Shown: positions 58,734-64,000 of the stretch, one piece after another
Layout: each line of letters begins with the position of its first letter
Position numbering within the stretch: the first letter of the stretch is position 1
Source of the DNA: Kaistia algarum
GTDB taxonomy: Bacteria; Pseudomonadota; Alphaproteobacteria; Rhizobiales; Kaistiaceae
Length of the DNA stretch: 64,000 nucleotides
Assembly (NCBI RefSeq): GCF_026343945.1
Contig: NZ_JAPKNJ010000001.1
Coordinates: 124,001 to 188,000 of the forward strand
Reading direction: 5' to 3'
Notes under the pieces: model-generated
The model's database searches: none
Seen by the model: only the letters and a program-made list of their open reading frames with translations
What the model was told of the DNA's origin: nothing
Made by a program: the position numbers and the translations under genes

Positions 58734-58785
58734 TTCTTATCTCCTTAGATGCGTCCGCCCATAGCCAGCGAGCGCCGGCACCATG

Positions 58786-58800
58786 GTTACGAATAGTAAC
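58786..58800. promoter_or_regulatory. Candidate HxlR operator
   Basis: GTTAC-GAATA-GTAAC, perfect 5-bp arms with a 5-bp AT-rich centre, lies 53 bp upstream of the quinone-reductase start and 128 bp upstream of the regulator. HxlR-family winged-helix dimers bind inverted repeats of this size (established for the family). Confidence 0.65.
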
Positions 58801-58927
58801 TAGGCGCTTGACTCGAGGCTGTGAAGGACGCATTTCAAGGGGCGCAAGGCACATGGGCGGAACCACTCGCTCACGGATGGGCTGAAAATGTGAGGCCGCG
58901 ATCCGGGGGCCGCGAAACGGAGGGCGA

Positions 58928-59365
58928 ATGAACGAGCAGATCGGCCGGATCGACGGCGGAATGCCCGCCGACAGCGCGCTTTCCGTGGAAGCATTCCTGA
59001 CGCCGCAGGGCGAACTGCCTGCCGCGTCCGATTGTCCGGTGCGCGACGTGCTGGATAGGCTCGGCGATGCGTGGAGTTTTCTGGTGGTCCTGCGGCTGGC
59101 GCCCGCGCCGATGCGATTCAATGCCCTGAAGCGAGCCGTGGGCGGTGTATCGCAGCGTATGCTGACGGTGACGCTGCGCAGCCTCGAGCGCGACGGCCTC
59201 GTCAACCGCAAGGTCTTTCCGACGACCCCGCCGCAGGTCGAATACAGCCTGACGCAGCTCGGTTTCACGCTCGTGCGACCGATGGCGGAACTGACGCGCT
59301 GGGCCAGCGACCACCACGCCTCGGTGCGCCAGGCCCGCGCGGAGTATGACGCGGGGGCGGCTTAG
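58928..59365 (+). CDS. HxlR-family transcriptional regulator
   Basis: 145 aa. The winged-helix domain has the family start [22 protein letters not shown], then [35 protein letters not shown] and [13 protein letters not shown] single Cys (C37) is in the usual redox- or ligand-sensing position for QorR-like members. It has a 30-residue N-terminal extension before the HxlR domain. Divergent from the QorB-like gene. Confidence 0.92.
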   Translation: MNEQIGRIDGGMPADSALSVEAFLTPQGELPAASDCPVRDVLDRLGDAWSFLVVLRLAPAPMRFNALKRAVGGVSQRMLTVTLRSLERDGLVNRKVFPTTPPQVEYSLTQLGFTLVRPMAELTRWASDHHASVRQARAEYDAGAA

Positions 59366-59401
59366 GCCATGCCACCCGCGGCCTTCATTCCGGCTGCCGC
59401 T

Positions 59402-59806
59402 TCAGCACTTCACCTGATAGGTGCCAGCGACCGCGACGGCCTTGCCACCTTCGCCGCCGACGCGGCGCAGATGCATCGTGACGCTCGCGCCCTCGACGAA
59501 TTGCGCGGCGCCCGATTGCAGCACGAGTTCGCCCTTGGTGCCGACGGTGCTCTTGTATTCGATAACCAGCATGACGCTGGGCGGCAGGCCGCCGACGCCG
59601 ACGCGCCAGGTCTTGTTCTCCGGCGTCTCAACGATGGTCGCGGATTCGTCGCTCGACCCGGCTGGAAGCGCGAGGGTCCATTTCGACGCCTTGCAGGCGG
59701 GGTCCCTGGCGACGGGCGCGGCGTTCTTGGCAAAAGCGGCGCTACCGGTGGCGAGCGGGGACGCCACCAGGACGAGTGCGGCGAGAATCGACGGGAGACG
59801 GGTCAT
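59402..59806 (-). CDS. Exported protein of unknown function
   Basis: 134 aa from ATG 59806 (MTRLPSILAALVLVASPLAT). A signal peptide ends near AFA/KNAA. The mature part is beta-strand-rich (TWRVGVGGLPPSVMLVIEYKS, GELVLQSGAAQFVEGASVTM) and ends with a Cys (YQVKC) that can pair with the Cys in DPACKAS near its start. Family not recognised. It lies between the HxlR gene (convergent) and nudK. Confidence 0.72.
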   Translation of the reverse strand: MTRLPSILAALVLVASPLATGSAAFAKNAAPVARDPACKASKWTLALPAGSSDESATIVETPENKTWRVGVGGLPPSVMLVIEYKSTVGTKGELVLQSGAAQFVEGASVTMHLRRVGGEGGKAVAVAGTYQVKC

Positions 59807-59937
59807 GTCGGAGGTTCCGGATCCTGAAAGGGGCGGTGCGCAGTCAAACACGGCGCCGCGCTGAAATCGATAGTATCGCCGATACGTCTTCACGGCTGTG
59901 CCCGGAGCGCCACGCCTTGGGCTCACGGGCGAAGCGC

Positions 59938-60528
59938 TTATGGCTTCACAAGGCCCTTCAGCGCCGCATGCTGCAGCAGCATGATGGTCTTGGCGTCGCA
60001 GATGCGGCCGTCGTCGATCATGGCAAGCGCCTCGGGGAATGGAAGCTCGAGGACCTCGATGTCCTCGCCTTCCGATTCGTGCCCGCCGCCATCGCCGCCG
60101 CGATCGGCCGGCGAATAGCGCGCGACGAAGAGATGGAGTTGTTCGACGACGCTGCCTGGCGACATGAACGAGACAAAGACTCGCTCTGGCGTCTCGATCG
60201 TGACGCCCATCTCCTCCTCCGCCTCCTTGCGGATGCAGGTCACGGGATCGTCGGCGTCCAGCAGGCCGGCGCAGACCTCGATCAGCGGCTCGGCATGGCC
60301 GCGCTTCCAGGCAGGATAACGGAACTGGCGGATGAGCAGGACCGTGTTGCGGTCCGGATCATAGGCCAGCACCGCCGCGCCATCGCCGCGATCATAGGTC
60401 TCGCGGATCTGTCGCTGCCAGGTGCCATCGGAGCGGCGATAGTCGAAGACGTTCCGATGCAGCTTGCCCCAGTTTTCGGAAAGCAGGACCGATTCAATCG
60501 GTCGAATTCGGTCGTTCCAGTCGTCCAT
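59938..60528 (-). CDS. nudK: NUDIX hydrolase, GDP-mannose pyrophosphatase NudK-like
   Basis: 196 aa from ATG 60528 (MDDWNDRIRPIESVLLSENW), close to E. coli NudK (191 aa). The Nudix box is GLLDADDPVTCIRKEAEEEMG at about residues 92-112, with the EEE core. Preceding RQFRYPAW and following FVSFMSPGSVVEQLHLFVA are NudK/ADP-ribose pyrophosphatase hallmarks. Predicted to hydrolyse sugar nucleotides such as GDP-mannose or ADP-ribose. Divergent from the ThuA-like gene. Confidence 0.88.
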   Translation of the reverse strand: MDDWNDRIRPIESVLLSENWGKLHRNVFDYRRSDGTWQRQIRETYDRGDGAAVLAYDPDRNTVLLIRQFRYPAWKRGHAEPLIEVCAGLLDADDPVTCIRKEAEEEMGVTIETPERVFVSFMSPGSVVEQLHLFVARYSPADRGGDGGGHESEGEDIEVLELPFPEALAMIDDGRICDAKTIMLLQHAALKGLVKP

Positions 60529-60670
60529 TCCCGGCTCCTCGGCGCTCGTCGCCCTCGGTTCTAGCCGATCACCGATCCGGATGGCAGCGGCTTGACAGCG
60601 CATGCGATCAAGCGTTTGACCGTTGGGCCGAACGAGGATCGGCCGAGGCAATTCGAACGGGAGAGAGCGG

Positions 60671-61312
60671 ATGCGCGAGGCGCTGATCGTCTGGGGCGGT
60701 TGGGAGGGACACGAGCCGCGCCAGGGCGCGGAAGTGGTTGGGGCCATGCTGGAAGCCTCCGGCTTTCATGTCCGCACCGAAAATACGACAGCGGCCTTCG
60801 CCGATCCGGCCATCCATGATCTGAGCCTGATCGTACCGATCGTGACCATGTCGACCATCGCCAAGGAAGAACTCGCCAACCTCTCCGAGGCGGTGAAGGG
60901 CGGCGTCGGGCTCGGCGGCTATCATGGCGGCATGGGCGATTCGTTCCGGAACGAGCCGCTCTATCAGTTCATGGTCGGCGGCCAGTGGGTCGCTCATCCC
61001 GGCGATATCATCGACTACCGCGTCGACGTCACACGGCCGGACGATCCGGTGATGGCCGGCATCGCCAGCTTCGCCTATCGCTCCGAGCAATATTACATGC
61101 ATGTCGACCCGGCCAACGAGGTGCTGGCGACGACGACGTTCTCGGGCGATCACGCCGCGTGGATCGACGGCGCCGTCATGCCGGTCGTCTGGAAGAAGCG
61201 CTATGGCAAGGGCCGCGTATTCTATTCCGCGCTCGGCCACGTCGCCTCGGAATTCGCCGTTCCCCAGATGCGCACGATCCTCGAACGCGGGCTCAACTGG
61301 GCGGCGCGCTGA
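60671..61312 (+). CDS. ThuA-like domain protein (class I glutamine amidotransferase-like fold)
   Basis: 213 aa from ATG 60671 with GAGAGAG upstream. ThuA-type proteins have a flavodoxin/GATase-like fold; here MREALIVWGGWEGHEPRQGA, GLGGYHGGMGDSFRNEPLYQFMVGG and GRVFYSALGHVASEF are typical. There is no catalytic Cys triad. Some family members act in trehalose/sugar metabolism; the true reaction is uncertain. It is convergent with the LysR gene, 7 bp away. Confidence 0.88.
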   Translation: MREALIVWGGWEGHEPRQGAEVVGAMLEASGFHVRTENTTAAFADPAIHDLSLIVPIVTMSTIAKEELANLSEAVKGGVGLGGYHGGMGDSFRNEPLYQFMVGGQWVAHPGDIIDYRVDVTRPDDPVMAGIASFAYRSEQYYMHVDPANEVLATTTFSGDHAAWIDGAVMPVVWKKRYGKGRVFYSALGHVASEFAVPQMRTILERGLNWAAR

Positions 61313-61319
61313 GTTTCGT

Positions 61320-62201
61320 TCACGTCTGAATGGCCAGTTCCCGCTTCAGCCAGTCGCGGAAGATCCGAACCGGACGTTTGCGGGTCGTGCGTTCGCTCGT
61401 GACGAACCAGTAGAAGAGATCGCTGCAGACCTTGCCCTCGAACGGGTGGACGAGGCGGCCGCTCGCCAGTGCGTCGGCGACCACCATGTCCCAGCCGAGC
61501 ATGACGCCCTGGCCGGCCACCGCCGCCTCCAGCGCGAGGATCGGGTCGGAGAATCGTGGACCGGTGAGGTTCGGCATCGGCTCACCGACCACGGCGAACC
61601 AGTCGGCCCAGCCCACCATCGTGCCCTCGTCATGAAGGACCGGAACCTGGCCGAGATCGGCGGGGGTCTTGAGGCGATCCAGCCATTCCGGCGCCGCGAC
61701 CGGGAAGAAGGGCTGCGGCAGCAGCCGCTCCAGCTCGACGCCCGGCCAGTCGCCGCGACCCAGGCGTATCGCGCAGTCGATGTCGCTGTGGTGGAGGTCG
61801 GCAAACTGGGCGCTGGCCGCGAAGCGAATCTCCATGGCCGGATTTTCGCGCGTGAAGCGGCCGAGGCGCGGCACCAGCCAGCGCGCCGCGAAGGCCGGCG
61901 CCACTGAGATCGTCAGCAGGCACCGCTGCGCCTGATCCAGCACGGCGACCGCGTCGATCAAGGCGTTAAAGCCCGTTGAGAGATGTGGCAGCGCCGCGGC
62001 GAGCGCCTCAGTTGGCCGCATTCCCTGCGCCGTTCTCTCAAAAAGGACAAACCCGAGCCGCTCTTCAGCCCGCTTCAGATGTTGACTTACAGCGCCTGGC
62101 GTTACGCCGAGCTCATCGGCCGCCGCGCCGAGATGGCCGCCTCTCGCGACAATTTCTATGGCCCGAAGGGCGTTCAACGGGACTTTGAATGGGTTCGCCA
62201 T
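61320..62201 (-). CDS. LysR-family transcriptional regulator (GcvA-like)
   Basis: 293 aa. The N-terminal winged helix-turn-helix contains NALRAIEIVARGGHLGAAADELGVTPGAVSQHLKRAEE (residues ~10-47), then the effector-binding periplasmic-binding-protein-like domain with WLVPRLGRFTRENP. The spacing resembles the GcvA subgroup. It is divergent from two tiny genes (62293, 62508), with 91 bp between them, and may control them. Confidence 0.93.
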   Translation of the reverse strand: MANPFKVPLNALRAIEIVARGGHLGAAADELGVTPGAVSQHLKRAEERLGFVLFERTAQGMRPTEALAAALPHLSTGFNALIDAVAVLDQAQRCLLTISVAPAFAARWLVPRLGRFTRENPAMEIRFAASAQFADLHHSDIDCAIRLGRGDWPGVELERLLPQPFFPVAAPEWLDRLKTPADLGQVPVLHDEGTMVGWADWFAVVGEPMPNLTGPRFSDPILALEAAVAGQGVMLGWDMVVADALASGRLVHPFEGKVCSDLFYWFVTSERTTRKRPVRIFRDWLKRELAIQT

Positions 62202-62292
62202 TCAGTTTTTCTAAAGTGTGACCGAGATCATGTCGATGGCTTCCGTTCTCCCCTATGCCCATCTTCGAAGGCGCAAGCCAAGGAGAAGCAAC

Positions 62293-62475
62293 ATGACCAT
62301 CACCGGCCTCTATCGCGCCTTCATCGAATGGGCCTCACGTCCGATGCTCACGCATGACAATGAGAACGAGCTCTGGAGCCTGAGCGCCCGCGACCTCGCG
62401 GACCTGCCGATCGGACATGAACCGATCGACGAACCTTCCGCCTTCGAATCGGAACGACGAGACCGCTGCGCCTGA
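62293..62475 (+). CDS. Small protein, possibly DUF1127-related
   Basis: 60 aa from ATG 62293 with AAGGAG 7 bp upstream. The sequence MTITGLYRAFIEWASRPMLT then NELWSLSARDLADLPI resembles the short Arg/Trp-containing DUF1127-type proteins often found divergent from LysR genes, but the match is partial. No signal peptide. The frame extends upstream to 62218 without a ribosome-binding site. Divergent from LysR and 32 bp before the next tiny gene. Confidence 0.6.
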   Translation: MTITGLYRAFIEWASRPMLTHDNENELWSLSARDLADLPIGHEPIDEPSAFESERRDRCA

Positions 62476-62507
62476 GCGCAGCGGCACAGCTTGAGAGGAG
62501 AAATTCC

Positions 62508-62678
62508 ATGTCCATCGCCCAGAACGGCGTCCGAAGCGCCCAGACCTCCCGCGACGAGCGGCTGCAGGACCACTACAAGGTCCTGAACCGCCACCTTCAG
62601 GCAGCGCTGATGCATGCCCGCCCAGAAGGCCGCCGCGAGCGTCCCGAGCCCTGCGGCGGCGATTCGGCGATGGACTGA
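62508..62678 (+). CDS. Tiny protein of unknown function
   Basis: 56 aa from ATG 62508 with AGAGGAG 8 bp upstream. Reading: MSIAQNGVRSAQTSRDERLQ, then DHYKVLNRHLQAALMHARPE and a charged end. Polar, with one likely amphipathic helix (~18-40). It follows the 60-aa gene by 32 bp, probably in one transcript. The good ribosome-binding site and operon position support it; no family recognised. Confidence 0.55.
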   Translation: MSIAQNGVRSAQTSRDERLQDHYKVLNRHLQAALMHARPEGRRERPEPCGGDSAMD

Positions 62679-62688
62679 GGGCGCGCCC

Positions 62689-64000
62689 TCAGCCCCGGTC
62701 GAGCCAGGCCACCTGTTCCGGCGTGAGGCGGATGTCCAGGGCAGAGAGGCTGTCTTCCAGTTCGTCCAGCGTGCGCGGCCCGATCAGCGGCACCACCGGG
62801 AAGGGCTGGGCGAGGACGAAGGCCAGCGCGATGTGGATCGGGCTGCGGCCGAGCTGCTTCGCCAGTTCGATCGCGCGATCGCGCCGATCGAAATTCTTCT
62901 CATTGTACCAGACGCGAACCAACTCCTCATTGTCGCGCTTGTCGCGGCCGGCACGATCGGTGAAGAAGCCGCGGCCCTGGCTGGACCAGGCGAAGTTCGG
63001 CACCTGGCGATCACGGAACCAGGCCTTCCATTCATCGTCCGAGGACGAGACGCAGCCGGGCCAGATCACGTCCTGCATTTCGGCAAGCGCAAAATTGTTG
63101 GAAAGCGCCCCCGGCTTCTGCTTGCCGTTCTTCTCGGCATAGGCCACGGCCGCGTCGAACCGCTCGCGCGTCCAGTTGGAGCCGCCGAAAATGCCGCGAA
63201 TGCGGCCGGCCTTGGCCTCGGCGTCCATGGCATCGACGAATTCGCCGACCGGAACGTCCGGGTTGTCGCGATGCATGAAATAGACGTCGAGATAATCGGT
63301 CTGCAGGCGGTCGAGGGTCTGGGTCAGCTGCTTGCCGATCACGTCGGGATAGCAGAGCGGGCTATGCGCGCCCTTGCCGATGACGACGGACTGCTCGCGC
63401 ACCCCACGATTGGTGAGCCATTCGCCGAGCAGCCTTTCCGTATAGCCGCTGCCATAGACCCAGCCCGTATCGAAGAGATTGCCGCCCGCCTCGTAGAAGG
63501 CATCGAGCAGGATCGACCCCGACGCAAAAGTCCGGAAATCCTCGAAGCCGAGCGCGACGATTGAGATTTCCTTGCCAATGCCCGCCAGTTTGCGCCGCGG
63601 CACGGTGGTCCCGCCGGATTTCAGCGGCCGGCCCGAAAGCGTCTGCTTGCGATGGGCCGGCTTCTCGACGCTGTATTCAATGCCGGCATCGGCGCGCCAT
63701 TTGTCGAGGACGCGCAGATTGCCGAGCGTATCGGCCCAGCTCATGCCGGGCGAATCGAGCTGCTGCTTGCCGGCGAAGATCGCTTCCGCGGCGGCATCGG
63801 CCTCGAAGGAATAGAGGTGGCGCTGCTTGCCGGTCCGGACGGTCTGCGTCTCGCCTTTCTTGATGATGTCGATGCGGCCGTCGCCGCCGCTGCGATCACC
63901 GTCGGCGAACCAGAAATCCGGAACCTCGATGCGGCCTTCGGTGCCGATGATGCGCAGGACATTGTCGAGATTGATCATAACCGCGCAGCTCACCTCAGCG
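62689..64000 (-). CDS. Gfo/Idh/MocA oxidoreductase fused to an aldo/keto reductase (5' end outside the window)
   Basis: The frame is open to the right edge, so only the C-terminal part is seen. The first ~120 visible residues (VMINLDNVLRIIGTEGRIEV, FEADAAAEAIFAGKQQLDSPGMSWADTLGNLRVLDKWR) are the end of a Gfo/Idh/MocA C-terminal domain. A ~25-residue linker leads to a complete aldo/keto reductase of ~310 residues with the tetrad Asp/Tyr in FDTGWVYGSGYTERLLG, Lys in VVIGKGAH and His in DVYFMHRDNP, ending PLIGPRTLDELEDSLSAL. A GTG at 63993 could be taken as a start, but upstream codons are open and the domain is incomplete there. Probably couples two redox steps on one sugar-like substrate (inference). 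Confidence 0.85.
   Translation of the reverse strand, partial: AEVSCAVMINLDNVLRIIGTEGRIEVPDFWFADGDRSGGDGRIDIIKKGETQTVRTGKQRHLYSFEADAAAEAIFAGKQQLDSPGMSWADTLGNLRVLDKWRADAGIEYSVEKPAHRKQTLSGRPLKSGGTTVPRRKLAGIGKEISIVALGFEDFRTFASGSILLDAFYEAGGNLFDTGWVYGSGYTERLLGEWLTNRGVREQSVVIGKGAHSPLCYPDVIGKQLTQTLDRLQTDYLDVYFMHRDNPDVPVGEFVDAMDAEAKAGRIRGIFGGSNWTRERFDAAVAYAEKNGKQKPGALSNNFALAEMQDVIWPGCVSSSDDEWKAWFRDRQVPNFAWSSQGRGFFTDRAGRDKRDNEELVRVWYNEKNFDRRDRAIELAKQLGRSPIHIALAFVLAQPFPVVPLIGPRTLDELEDSLSALDIRLTPEQVAWLDRG

Overview
The window comes from a high-GC alphaproteobacterium, almost certainly of the Hyphomicrobiales (Rhizobiales). The evidence is the 14-gene nuo operon running into birA, rnj and mce, the tig / clpP-clpX-lon-hupB block, the nnr-glnB-glnA cluster, a type II glutamine synthetase (glnII) with a divergent gstI-like small gene, and an Omp2/RopA-type porin. 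I cannot name the genus. I see no insertion sequence, CRISPR array, rRNA gene or prophage.

Layout. 1-17655 (minus strand): nuoABCDEF-x-GHIJKLMN, then birA, rnj and the start of mce, cut by the left edge. x is a small pentapeptide-repeat protein lodged between nuoF and nuoG. 18240-27550: an accessory island holding a FUSC-type membrane protein, a TIM-barrel-like protein, an aldo/keto reductase and, most notably, a DSF-type quorum-sensing locus. That locus has an RpfF-like synthase convergent with an RpfC-like hybrid kinase, which overlaps a REC-PAS-GGDEF-EAL regulator. 28078-38113: tRNA-Asp, tRNA-Val, hupB, lon, clpX, clpP, tig and tRNA-Leu, with a Ntn-type amidohydrolase and an NAD(P)-binding protein inserted between lon and clpX. 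38192-44720: NAD(P)HX repair (nnr) and nitrogen control (glnB, glnA, a Gfo/Idh oxidoreductase, gstI-like, glnII), with sigma-54-type promoters before glnB and glnII. 44785-50747: an RpiR-family regulator divergent from a transport cassette in which two related 5-formyltetrahydrofolate cyclo-ligase-like proteins bracket a THI5/NMT1-type ABC importer with a fused double permease. 50840-64000: housekeeping and accessory genes (thioesterase, DUF1045, recO, porin, mrp, a quinone-reductase-like SDR with an HxlR regulator, NudK, ThuA-like, LysR), four small or secreted proteins of unknown function, two tiny tandem genes, and a Gfo/Idh-aldo/keto reductase fusion cut by the right edge.

How the parts work together. 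The nuo genes build respiratory complex I. The Clp/Lon/trigger-factor block handles protein folding and turnover. The gln block assimilates ammonia under NtrC/RpoN-type control. The rpf-like island looks like a complete sense-and-respond circuit: fatty-acid signal synthase, membrane phosphorelay sensor and c-di-GMP enzyme. It keeps the Xanthomonas gene layout, but the RpfG (HD-GYP) output is replaced by a GGDEF-EAL protein. This is the best candidate in the window for an under-described system.
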